A stretch of 64,000 nucleotides of DNA, taken from positions 124,001 to 188,000 of the forward strand of contig JAGTJL010000023.1 of the NCBI GenBank assembly GCA_020746875.1, written 5' to 3'. Position numbers and translations under genes: made by a program. This document shows, piece after piece, positions 1 to 10,127 of this stretch. How positions within the stretch are numbered: the stretch's first letter is position 1; each line of letters opens with the position of its first letter. Under the pieces are notes generated by a model. That model saw only the letters and a list, made by a program, of their open reading frames with translations. It ran no database searches and was not told the origin of the DNA. The stretch is from Rhexocercosporidium sp. MPI-PUGE-AT-0058. Lineage: Eukaryota; Ascomycota; Leotiomycetes; Helotiales.

Positions 1-1075
1 GGCAGTCTCGTCCATTGTGATTTAAGAAAAGAGCCTAAGAAGTCCTCGGGACTTGGGGGTCAATCAGCATACGTAGATCACAATGGTAGCTACAAACTCG
101 AGGTATAAAGGAATAAGCAGCTTACAGGTTGAAGGTAGCGAGCGGACTCCACATGGCTAGTCCTTTGCAGCAGAGCTTTCTAGTCCTCGAACAATCAATT
201 ACGAACTATCTGTTAATGCAAACGTGAGATTGTAGAGCAAGAGGGGAGCTTGGAAGAGTCATCGAGATCTAGTGAAACGTAGTTCGAGGCTCAAACAGCC
301 ACTCCCGTATCCGGAGTGCGGCATGGGAGGTTCCTGGTGATTTCTTCTCACTTCGATCTTGGGATCACATTTTCACGGCGGCAAGTTGTTATAAGCGCAT
401 TGAATAATTTGTTCGTGCTGTGCTGTCCGACAAAAAGACTTCAGTGAGCAGTAAACCCATTTAGGCCTAAAAGGTTCCACCCTTAGGCTTGGTCTCTCGC
501 TAGACTTTTGAGGACGACAACGTCCCCGAGAGTCTTCAAGCTTCGGGCAATAAATAACATAAGAGAGTCATCACGACAATGTTTATTGTTTGCATCAGCA
601 TGGCCCTGATGAGACTCGAAGTGAAGAGGATAGAGTTGATATCTCAGGGCGGTCATGAGCAAGCCATTCCTGCACTCATGCGTGCTCGTCTATTTCCCCT
701 GTCAGAATCTCATCGCTCTACCTGTCCGACATCCAAAGAACCAAGTGGAAGACTTTGAAGGGAAAGATACTCTCGCCGGCCATTTCAGCTGTGCTACAGT
801 CAGCTTCCGGGACATTGCAACGCCTTGCTAAGACATGGACAAGCCGCACCCACCATAGATTAGGTAGGCTGATGCCTATGATAGGCACTATGGTTCGTTG
901 CTCAGTTCCAACCTGTTCTTTCCCTTCTCCGGATGACTCTTCTGTCAATATTGGCATTCAAAAGTCATTGGAAAGGCGCAAGCACTTATTGAGAGAAGAC
1001 TCATCAACCAAGTTGCCGTATTTAGAAGGGTACTCTCTTCGGAGAGACCTCTGGAAGAAGTACACGCAATCCATC
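1..1075. other. Upstream region of the RT-like gene
   Basis: No convincing coding exon, repeat or RNA gene is visible before the RT-like gene. The RT-like reading frame stays open upstream to an ATG at 755, but the extra residues (755-1075) look unlike a conserved domain, so most of this stretch is probably promoter and 5' untranslated sequence. Confidence 0.4.
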
Positions 1076-3772
1076 ATGGCTTCCACAACAGCAGCTTTGT
1101 CCAGGACACTCAAAACAATCACGCTCACCAAGATCAATGAGCTCGAGAAGCAGCGAATAGCTTACGCTACCTCTAAGGATGCAATCCTACAATCGGCTGG
1201 CAAAGTTGACAGCGACCAACATGAACGAGTCCTCCGCTTACTTCAAGGAGTCGAAGACCTCAACCCTCCGACATCGACCTCAAGGATAGACGTCAAGAAT
1301 GCCCGTCAGTTTCTGGAACAATCAGTTTTCGATACCTCAGTCCCATCCACTATGCTTAACGGGTTTGAAACCCAACTTCGATCTCAGCTCGATGTACAAT
1401 CCACAAGACTGGATCTGGCGGCATTATACTCACGTCTGTTGACGGAATGGTTGAACTCGAATAATGTCGAGGCGCGTACGAGCATGAACGTGAACGACGA
1501 AGAATCTTCGGACGGGTCATTTGAAATTGTTGAGCAAGATCGCATCAAGGGGTTGAAAGACACGTTCGAGTCTGTGGTGTTTTCTGCTTTAGAGACGGAC
1601 GAGGAGGAGATTGTCGAATATCTTGAAGAAGTCTTTGCGGGAGATATGGGAACAAAATCTCTGAAGCGACTTCGCCAACTCATGCCCAGCAGAGGCGCAG
1701 CCATCGTGGGCCACAAAGCTCCTTTTGACGAGGCAAGTATCAAATGGTGTCTGAAAGGCCTTCTGGCCAACGACCTCCTCAGAGACGACAAGAAAGACAT
1801 TCTGCAGGACTTCCTCCAGGACCAAGTTGCCCGAGCCGAGATCTGCGACGTATTGAACATGAAGTTTGCTGACATTGCCAATTGGCAGTGGGATGCTGGA
1901 CTAGGGGGACTGCCTGTTGAGCCTCGGAGGCAGCTGAATGGGAAATACAGAATCATGATGGACGAAGACATCCTCGACGCCATTTTCTTGCATTACATCG
2001 GTATGATGTGGTCAAGTGGCACGCATAGCGACCTTGTCCGGCTCGTTGGTGCTAAGGGAGCCTGGAAGAACAACAAGTCTATCCCGCAAGACACGAAGGA
2101 CAGACGGAGGTACTTTTTGGGCGACCAGATATGGGCAAGGGAGAGGTACGAAGGCCTAGAGAAATACCGACAAGACATGTTTCATCAGGACTTCTTTCTA
2201 TCACAAATTCCATGGAGTGTTTACGAGGGTGCTGGAGGCTATGAGGATGGGGACGGAGAAGTTGACTCGGACTACGAAGGATCTGACAAGAAGTCGCCGA
2301 AGGAAGTCAAGCAACTACTTTTGCGACTTCTTGCCACAGAGGTCAAACTCCACAAATCGCTGAATGAGGAATGCGCCGTGGTGCAGTCAGACTTCAAGTG
2401 GTTCGGAACAGCTTTGCCTCATAGCAGCATTTTTGCGGTCCTAAGATTTGCTGGTGTTGATGAAAATTGGATCAAGTTCTTCAAAACATTCTTGGAGGCC
2501 CCGTTGAACCTGGCGCCTGTCTCCGAAGGCGAGCTACCCCAACAAAAGGCGAGAATTAGGCTTCGAGGAACCCCAATGGCTCATGCGCTAGAGAAGTTCA
2601 TTGGAGAATTCATCTTGTTTTTCATGGATCTGGCAGTCAATCAGGAGGGCGGTACTCTTCTGTACAGATTCCATGACGATCTGTGGTTGGTGGGTGAGCC
2701 CAGGAAATGTGCCAATGCCTGGAAGACAATGGAGCGCTTCTCCAAGGTTATGGGCCTTGAGCTCAACAAAAGTAAGACTGGAAGTGTCTTCCTGACTAAG
2801 GAAAATGATCTCAGCTTCGAAGACTCAGAGATCGCTGCCAGTCTGCCTGAAGGTCCGGTCTCGATTGGTTTCTTGTACCTGGATCCGAACACTGGAGAAT
2901 GGTTGATCAACAAAAGTGATGTTGATGCTCATGTCAAGCAATTGTCGAAACAACTTGCAAGCTCATCAAGTATTTTGTCTTGGGTGCAAACCTGGAACAG
3001 CTGCATCGGTCGATTCTTCAGTCACACATTCGGAGAGCCAGCCAATTGCTTCGGGCAGACACATGTCAACGAAATCCTCGAAACATACAAGCGCATTCAA
3101 GACGCCATTTTCCCTGGAAGCAACGTCGCCAGCTTCCTGAAAGGTCTGATCGAAGAACGCTTTGGGGTCGTGGACATCCCAGATGCTTTCATCTTTCTAC
3201 CAGAATCGCTTGGAGGGCTTGGTGTCCGAAATCCATTCATCAGACCACTTCTTGTCCGCGAGAATGTTTCGGATCCCTCTGAGATAATGGACACATTCTT
3301 TGAAGTTGAGAGGTCAGTCTACAACCATGCGAAGTCCAACTATGAGGCGCTCAGTACGCAGGCAAGGAATAGACAGCTCCACATGATCTACACGGATGAA
3401 TATGGCGATTCGCGCTCCTTCTCAACTCCGAGCGATGCCGATCCGTCAATGAGCTTCAAAGAATACATTTCTTGCCGCGAGTCTGTAAGCATGGAGCTGA
3501 AGGCTGCCTACGAAGACTTGATGAGAGTCCCAGGCCAACAACTGGTTGCGACTTCAGAGGAAGTGAATCGGGCAATCAAACGCCTTGAAAAGTGGCAGCC
3601 TGAGCTAGTGACAGACATCATGAGGGCAGAGACGAGATGGCTTCTACAGATGCATGAGAAGGAGTTGCTTGAGAAGTGCGGAGGTATGAGTATCGTGGAG
3701 AAGAACTTGTTGCCTTTGGGTATCTTGACTATCTTGAGAAAGAAGCGTGTGGCTTGGCAGATGGTTCTATGA
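1076..3772 (+). CDS. Reverse-transcriptase-related cellular protein (rvt type)
   Basis: Single uninterrupted frame of 898 codons. It matches the domesticated, non-mobile reverse-transcriptase-related (rvt) genes of fungi as I know them. Seen: an N-terminal start MASTTAAL followed by TLTKINELEKQR; an acidic insert (DGDGEVDSDYEGSDK); motif A around D439 (SDFKWFGTALPH); a primer/template-type stretch RIRLRGTPMAHALEKF; and the catalytic motif FHDDLWLVG with HDD at residues 533-535, followed by GLELNKSKTGSVFL. All three catalytic Asp residues therefore look retained. There is no endonuclease, integrase or RNase H domain, no LTR and no poly-A tail, which argues against a retroelement. The frame is open to an ATG at 755 (1005 aa), but the ATG at 1076 begins the conserved-looking part and has a G at +4, so I prefer it. 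Known of the family: single copy, maintained by selection, biological role unresolved. A decayed RNase H-like gene lies tail to tail downstream. Confidence 0.8.
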   Translation: MASTTAALSRTLKTITLTKINELEKQRIAYATSKDAILQSAGKVDSDQHERVLRLLQGVEDLNPPTSTSRIDVKNARQFLEQSVFDTSVPSTMLNGFETQLRSQLDVQSTRLDLAALYSRLLTEWLNSNNVEARTSMNVNDEESSDGSFEIVEQDRIKGLKDTFESVVFSALETDEEEIVEYLEEVFAGDMGTKSLKRLRQLMPSRGAAIVGHKAPFDEASIKWCLKGLLANDLLRDDKKDILQDFLQDQVARAEICDVLNMKFADIANWQWDAGLGGLPVEPRRQLNGKYRIMMDEDILDAIFLHYIGMMWSSGTHSDLVRLVGAKGAWKNNKSIPQDTKDRRRYFLGDQIWARERYEGLEKYRQDMFHQDFFLSQIPWSVYEGAGGYEDGDGEVDSDYEGSDKKSPKEVKQLLLRLLATEVKLHKSLNEECAVVQSDFKWFGTALPHSSIFAVLRFAGVDENWIKFFKTFLEAPLNLAPVSEGELPQQKARIRLRGTPMAHALEKFIGEFILFFMDLAVNQEGGTLLYRFHDDLWLVGEPRKCANAWKTMERFSKVMGLELNKSKTGSVFLTKENDLSFEDSEIAASLPEGPVSIGFLYLDPNTGEWLINKSDVDAHVKQLSKQLASSSSILSWVQTWNSCIGRFFSHTFGEPANCFGQTHVNEILETYKRIQDAIFPGSNVASFLKGLIEERFGVVDIPDAFIFLPESLGGLGVRNPFIRPLLVRENVSDPSEIMDTFFEVERSVYNHAKSNYEALSTQARNRQLHMIYTDEYGDSRSFSTPSDADPSMSFKEYISCRESVSMELKAAYEDLMRVPGQQLVATSEEVNRAIKRLEKWQPELVTDIMRAETRWLLQMHEKELLEKCGGMSIVEKNLLPLGILTILRKKRVAWQMVL

Positions 3773-4110
3773 GCTAAAAGTAGCGATTCTTGACAAAATA
3801 TCTTTGTAGTGGGCGTAATTGATGGACCGGACTTGGTCCATAGTGAAATTAATCTTGGTAAATTGTACACCATCAAAACTTTGTGGAAGTGCATGTTCGA
3901 TGAATATGCCAATGTTTTATCGGATCTGTAAAGCAATTGGAGACTCTATCAGAGCTGCCAAAGTCCCAACTCATCATCAAACGTAGCATGCGACGAATTT
4001 CTATCATCAAGGCAACAACTCTGCCTTAATGACATCTAGACCGCCCATCGCTAATACCCTTAGCATCTGAAAGCGGCCCCTTAGGAACTAGCCAGAACCA
4101 ACCCAAAATA
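3773..4110. other. Convergent intergenic region
   Basis: Short region between the stop codons of the RT-like gene (+) and the RNase H-like gene (-). It should hold both 3' untranslated regions; no other structure is seen. Confidence 0.4.
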
Positions 4111-4814
4111 TCACGTGACCCTGAAATTCATCAATCTTCGCATCAAGCGCCATGAACAAACCGTCTGTGCTACCTGTCGCTTCTTGCCCACCTCAGAATC
4201 ACCATTCTTCCACTCCCAGAACTTATCGAAGGAGATACCTCGAACGAAGCTTGTGGCCCTGTCAGGACGAGCACTTTGCAGATTAGTGCTTTTACTTCCT
4301 TCGCTCCCTGCGCCCTGTTTGGCTTCTTTCTTCTTCTTGCCTGGCTTAGGACCGATACGGTCCAAGATTTCATGCACGACGTAGGTAGCAACGTAGATGT
4401 CAGCGGCTTGTTTGGTTTGCAGCATGGTTGAAGCGTTGAATCCTTCGTTCTTGGCTGATCTGGTCCGAAGAAGGCGCCGCAAGCAGCTTGAGGGACAGCT
4501 TCTCTGACCTTCTCGCATACGGTGGCAATAGAAACAACAATAGTGTCGCTGTTGACCTCAACATGAAGAATTAGCGAGTCAGCCCCGAACAGGGCCTGGG
4601 GTAGATGTGAAGGACATACTCTTCCACCAGTTGGTCTCTTATGTCCAGCAGTCTCGCTTCCAATTATGATCTTGTTTTCCAAACAGCAGACGCGGGAGTC
4701 TATGACGTCGGAGATCTGGCCATGATAGAACTCATTACCCTTCGGATTGTATGCGCAGATAAAAGCTGTAGGGTCGTTATTCGTTTCACTGGGGTTTCGT
4801 GCTACCAGTGACAA
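4111..4814 (-). pseudogene. RNase H-like protein, frameshifted and probably inactive
   Basis: Exon 1 (4814-4620) begins MSLVARNPSE. A 63-nt intron (4557-4619, GTATGT...CTGAC...GAG) leads into exon 2 from 4556. Exon 2 reads SDTIVVSIATVCEK, then PQAACGAFFGPD. The frame then has to shift by one base near 4460-4475 to continue as AKNEGFNASTMLQTKQ, AADIYVATYVVHEIL and a Trp-rich KFWEWKNGD with QVAQ, ending at 4111. This order resembles the fungal RNase H-like fold (strand with DGAC, then ACG-FFGP, then T-Q-AE, then KW-NGW-G-PV). The usual first catalytic Asp is absent (IATVCE in place of DGAC), and the Glu of the AE motif appears as AD. A missing base plus lost catalytic residues suggests a decaying or inactive copy. 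A sequencing error or an unseen intron could also explain the shift. Family assignment is by eye only. Confidence 0.45.
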
Positions 4815-6087
4815 TGGTCTGCGTACTAGAAGCTGGTAGGTTTTGCGGGTGGACCTCTCGCTTCCTGTTCTGAGTCATTCATATGTGCTTGGACGATTTG
4901 TTGATTTGTCTGATTGTCTTTTTTTACCTATGGTGATTCTGTTATGAGTAATAGTAGCAGATCGCGGAGCTCCGGGACTTTTATCACAAAAGGCGTCAAT
5001 GAATCCAAAAAGTCTGGATGGTGAAAAAGAATCTACAATATTGAACTCGTTTTCGATTTCTATCTCTATTAAAGTAATGTCTATAGTTGCGGTCTGAGCT
5101 GTTTGAGATTGAAATGGATGGCAGTAACATGCCGAGATCCTACTATTTCTATATGCATCTCGGAAATTCTCTGCGGAGTTCTACGAGGCGTCGAGGTTCA
5201 AGAGTACTGCTCAAATGCTCCTCTTTACTCATCGACGATCAAAGACAGGAGAAAGAGGATTGATTTGATCTCAGTGAATGAACTCGGAGCTTAGCCTTCA
5301 AAGCCAGTGTTTTTCAGAGCGTCGCAGCATGTGATCACTAGGACCGCACTTCATTCTGACCGAAAAAAGTCTGTAATTCTCTATTCATAAATCTTTCCAA
5401 ATCCTCCACAGTATATCCCAAAAAGTGGGGCCAAGAGAAACGTAAGTGGGCTTTTGACGCCAATTTTCTGTAAGTTATGAGCAACAAGCGAAGACAGAAG
5501 TGGTTTGTTGACCTCTACTCGCCAAGGGACCCAAAAAGGGAGATGCAGGCTTCGGTGCACCCCTCCCCTTTCAACCTTGGGGTCGCTCTACGCGGGACTA
5601 GATTTCACTTCCAGCCCATCTCTCCTCTATCACACAGATTGTAATTCACTGAGACCGTTTACTGTATCTTAAACACACCCGAGAAGTATGAAACCTCACC
5701 ACTCTACAGCCCAAGGCACAACATCAAAAAACCCGAGTTAACTACTGCAGTGGCACAGGAATAGTGGGTTGGCCTTCTCGCCAAGCACAAAATCTCACGC
5801 ATCTGAAAATTACTTAGCATGACCAGGATCGTTAATCCGTCTGACTGATACCCCTCTATCTTTACGAATGATACAAGGCTATTGGCTATTTCGTGACCTA
5901 GTTCGTCAATAGAACGCGAGCTATGAGCGGCTGCATAGCAAGGGTCTTGTGTTAACATCCTTTAAAGTTTAAACATTATCGACGGTATCCTCTTTGTGAA
6001 GCTTTGGGTCCTGTTTTATTATCTTTGCTCTATCGAGACCTGGGTTATTTATTTATAGTATGCTTAGAAGCAGTAATTGAGATTGCC
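4815..6087. other. Intergenic region
   Basis: AT-rich region between the RNase H-like gene (transcribed leftward) and the FAD oxidase (rightward), so it probably contains both promoters. Short open frames occur on both strands but none has splice-consistent extension or a recognisable motif. Confidence 0.4.
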
Positions 6088-8066
6088 ATGATGGAACTTG
6101 CATTCTTCAAAGCAGTGGTGCTCCTGTGCGTTTTAAGTATCGGAGGGGTACGAGGACAGCTTGATACACAGATCCCGATTGGCACTTTCTCGGACAATAG
6201 CACAAATACTTGTCACGATGCTGTAAGTCACTCCCCCATCCCAAACTTCAAAGGAAGCTGGTAAACCGAAAAGAGACATCCAAAATTAACACCATAAGTG
6301 TACCGCGCTCAGCACAACTCTTGGGTCAAAAGTCCACCACAACACCTCCCTCCCCAGCACCCTCTTCTCAGCCTACTACACCCTAATGCAACGCTCCGCT
6401 ATCCCCCTCTGTATCATCCACCCCACATCCTCCCAAGACGTCTCAGAATCCATCAAGATCATCTCCCAGCACTCCTGCACCTTTGCCATCAAAAGCGGTG
6501 GTCACGCCATGTTCGCTGGAGGTTCCACTGCAGAAGCAGGCATCGTGCTAGATTTGCATCTTCTGAACGGACTGCAACTTTCTCAAGATAGAGAGACGGC
6601 GCATGTAGGGACGGGGAATAGGTGGGCTACTGTGTATGAGTTTTTAGGGCCGTGGAATGTGACCGTTGTTGGGGGCCGGGTGGGGGATGTTGGAGTGGGC
6701 GGGTTCTTACTTGGTGGTATGTCCTATTTACCTAACCGTATTCTCTATTTACTTGCAAAAGAAGTTATACGCTCAGAGTCCTAACAGGTGGAATCTCATT
6801 CATATCCCGCCGCTACGGATGGGGCTGTGACAACGTTCGGAACTACGAAGTACCAACTCCCCCTCTTCAGCTAACTTCAAGGAATCCCCAACGAAAAACT
6901 AACTCACTACGACAGATCGTCCTCGCCAACGGCACTATAGCAAATATAAGCTACACATCCAATCCGGACCTGTACTTCGCCCTCCGTGGTGGCGGCAAGA
7001 ACTTTGGGGTCGTCACACGCTTCGATCTAGAAACCCACCCTCTTCTTCCCCCAATGGTGGGGAGGATTCAATATCATGCTTCTCTCTCCCTCCTCAACCC
7101 AGTCCTCTCTTTCTATGACTCGAAAGCTCACCCCGAGATTCACATACGTCCTCGAAACTATCTCGGGATTTCTAGTGAAAGTAGGGTGCAAGCTCGGGTA
7201 TTGCATTGACCTAGATACATTCGCCGAGGGTATCGCACGCCTACCTGTCGACTCGGAAGATGACCACGACGCGATGGGATACGGAATCATATCTATCCTA
7301 CCCCCCACCAACATCTACGCAGTCGGTACACACACCATCCACACGGACGGCCAATCCACCTCTCCCTCCTTCACTAAACTGGCCACCGCCCTCCAAAAAA
7401 CCAAAACCCTACACTCCACAACACGCATGGATGACCGGCACGGCTTCATGCAGGAACTAGAGAAGTATAATCCCGTCGGAGTGAGAATGTCGTATAACAC
7501 TGCAACATTCAAGGTCGATGCGAGGTTCCTGAAGGAGCTCGCAAGGATCTATGTAGAGGAGATTGAGCAGGTCAGGCATGTGAAGGGGTTGGAGGCTGGC
7601 GTTACTACGCAGACGCTTGCGAGGGATGAGATTAGGCAGTTTGGGAGGAATGGGGGAAATGCTTTTGGGATTAGGGAGGAGGACGGGCCGTTGACTAGTA
7701 TGTTTCCTGATCATATATCCCCCCCATGTCTCCTTTTTGGGTGTTGATCTTTCCTCTTTGGGAACCGTAGCTATCTTTTACGGTACTGACTCTCGACCAG
7801 TCCTCCTCACAGCCTTCGGCTGGGCTGACGAAAAAGATAACGAGCTCATCGTACGCACAGCCCAGAATGTGATTGATCGCGCCGTCATCCTCGGCAAGGA
7901 AATGGGTGTACACCACCCGTTCATCTACCAGAATTATGCTGCGAAGAGCCAGGATGTTTTTGCGGGGTATAGTGTGGAGAATCAGGAGAGGTTAAGGAGG
8001 GTGCAGAGGGAGGTTGATCCTGAGGGTGTGTTTAGTAGGCTGCAGCCGGGGTATTTTACTCTGTGA
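6088..8066 (+). CDS. Secreted FAD-linked oxidoreductase (BBE-like)
   Basis: Six exons: 6088-6222, 6299-6716, 6788-6849, 6916-7174, 7215-7697, 7801-8066, giving about 540 aa. An N-terminal signal peptide (MMELAFFKAVVLLCVLS...VRG) predicts secretion. The FAD_binding_4 domain shows the covalent-histidine motif FAIKSGGHAMFAGG, then GVGGFLLGGGISF, RRYGWGCDNV and ALRGGGKNFGVVTRF. The C-terminal BBE segment shows FGRNGGNAFG and ends DPEGVFSRLQPGYF. No Cys sits in the second flavin-attachment position, so the flavin is probably linked only through His. Such enzymes oxidise sugars, alcohols or secondary metabolites; the substrate is unknown. The intron at 7175-7214 is only 40 nt (GTGAAA...CCTAG) and is inferred because the frame changes there; a frameshift is the alternative. 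The other introns have good GTAAGT/GTATGT donors. Confidence 0.8.
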
Positions 8067-8269
8067 GTTGGTGGCGGGATGGATGTAGATGTTTATAGGT
8101 GGAAAAGTGCATTTCAGTCCTGTAAAGATAAGTTACAAAACATGTTCTAACTTTTGTTGAACAAAATGCCGTAGATATGTCATCCATGCTACCTAGAGTC
8201 TTATAAATCGAATATGACTTGTGAAGAAGTAACACAACAGCTCCCACCCACCCATTTTTCACGACCACA

Positions 8270-9499
8270 TCACTTATCACCACCATCCCCATCCTCACCA
8301 CCCCTCCTCCTAGCCCTTTCCTCCCTCTCCTCCTCCTCAACCTCTCTCTTTCGCTTCTTGATAGCCTCGGGCGGACTATCAGCAATAAGTTCGCTCTTCC
8401 CTTCCATCCCACTCCACTTCGGAAGGCTGTCATTGACATCCACCATTCGTTCTGCGTAGAACATGTGGCATCTATACGCACAATGGTGTTAGCATAGCTT
8501 CTTGGAAGTTAGATCTCATGGACTGCCATGTTTAAACTCGATCGAGTTGCTCGCGAAGTGGAGAAGAAGAAGAGTCAGACTGTAAACCCAAGAGACAGCA
8601 TCCCTCCTCATTCCCATTCCACTTTCACTGCGCAAACATAGCCCCAACCTAAAACACCATTAAAAAGAGAAATAACGACTCACTCAGCCTTGAACATCTT
8701 CGCCTCCCCCTCCTTCAACTCCAACAACCCAGGAAACAGCAAAATCATGCTCCGCCCTTCATCCATGATCCAGCTGCCACAGTACTCGCACGAGACCTTG
8801 CATGGGAGTTTATGCCGAGTTGTTTTCTCGCTACTTTCGTACCATTGGAGATTATCTGCTTGGTGTTAGTAGAGTTCTGGGCGGCGGTGAGCTGGAGAAA
8901 GAAGGGAGGAGCGGATGTGGCATACGGGGTGCAGAGGATGGAGGAGGACTTACGGTGACCTTTAAGGAAATTGATATCCTCTTTATGGAAGATAGCCGCA
9001 TGTTGGAAAGGTGCACCTATTCGATAATCAGCACCCTTCTCTATATTAATTCCACCCCAATCAAGTCGACTCCCCATCCTCCTCCACCAAAAAAAAAAAA
9101 AAAAACGCCCTTTCAATACCATCATCTATCTTCCAACACACATTAAACACATCCCTCCTAGAACAGGAAAGACAAAATACCTCAGGAGACAAAAGAACCC
9201 TCCAAATACGTACCATGCAACCTCTTACAAGTCCCACAATGGCAAAACTTGCTCTTCACTGGCCTCTCTCGTCCTAGCTGATACCTCACCCTCCCACAAT
9301 GACATCCTCCCTCATAGTACGGCTTAAACCCCCCTTCACCCTCGCCTTCTTTTCCATTCGCACCTCCTCCTTCAGATGTATTCTCGTGTATCTTATACGG
9401 TGCTCTGAATTTCCACTCGTTCTCTGAGCCGTCGATGTCGCTGTCTTGGCAGGGGTGCGAGGACTTCGCGGCGGCTTTTTGGGTTGCTGAGGGGGCCAT
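8270..9499 (-). CDS. GFA / CENP-V domain zinc protein
   Basis: Four exons (9499-9214, 9016-8954, 8855-8684, 8471-8270) give 240 aa with consistent phases. The glutathione-dependent formaldehyde-activating (GFA, Mss4-like) fold is shown by GGCHCGRVRYQL (C66, C68), KFCHCGTCKRLHG (C86, C88, C91), KGHHNLQWYESSEKT and CKVSCEYCGSWIMDEGR (C139, C142), the usual ligands of two zinc ions. The family is named for an enzyme that condenses formaldehyde with glutathione, but most fungal members have no proven substrate. The C terminus is a charged Lys/Arg/Glu tail (KKRKREVEEEEREE) not needed by the fold, possibly a nuclear signal. The first intron contains an A17 tract (plus strand 9089-9105). The start at 9499 is the first ATG in a Ser/Lys/Ala-rich leader; the GT-rich repeat just upstream argues against extension. 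Confidence 0.82.
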
Positions 9500-10127
9500 T
9501 GTGTATGGCGTGGTATATGTATGTGTATGTGTATGTGGATGTGGTGGGTGTGTGGGGGAGGGAGGATTGGGATGAGGTGGGTTGGTTGGATGGTTGATTT
9601 CCTTGATGGCGTTGAAGCTGGGGTTGGGATCAAGAGATATTGAACTTTGTTGTGTGAGAAGATGAAGAAAGAGAGGAAATAGGTGAAAGAAGGGGCACGA
9701 GAGTAGCACGCATCATTTGTTTTGTTCTTAGGTAGCTCATCCATCGATCAACGGTGTTACGCACAGTATCTAACATACACTCGTCACTGCATTTCTCCCT
9801 TCCCTGTCTTATCTCCCCTCACTGCCAGTCCCTCCCGCTTTCTAGCCCACTCACATTAGGTCATATCAGGGTTGTTCCTGCGTAAGCGCAGTAAGGGGGA
9901 AGCTCTTGATGTTGGGTATTCGAATGAGGTGACAGCTCTGATGTACTTTCTCCACCGATCGAGAGCGCGGGCGATGACATGACGTGGACATTATTTCATA
10001 GCGGCGGCCACTAAGACGGGAAGTGGTCACGCGAGCACGTGATGATGCCGGACCATTTCCTCCGGGCTGTTTTGGTCTGGAGCTGGTGAGACATACTCTT
10101 TGAATTATGTGTTTATCCTGCAAGGTA
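9500..10127. other. Intergenic region with GT-rich repeat
   Basis: Upstream region of the GFA gene and 3' flank of the 5-phosphatase gene. About 9512-9560 is a degenerate TGTATG/GTGTGG repeat lying directly before the GFA start codon. No gene is seen. Confidence 0.4.

Noticed and set aside
755..1075. Upstream in-frame extension of the RT-like gene from the ATG at 755
   Set aside because: The extra 107 residues look like translated leader DNA; the conserved-looking protein begins at 1076. Not excluded.
1384..1983. 199-codon leftward frame
   Set aside because: Complete antisense shadow of the RT-like gene; no domain.
5103..5294. 63-codon rightward frame
   Set aside because: No splice extension, no recognisable motif; expected by chance in 1.3 kb.
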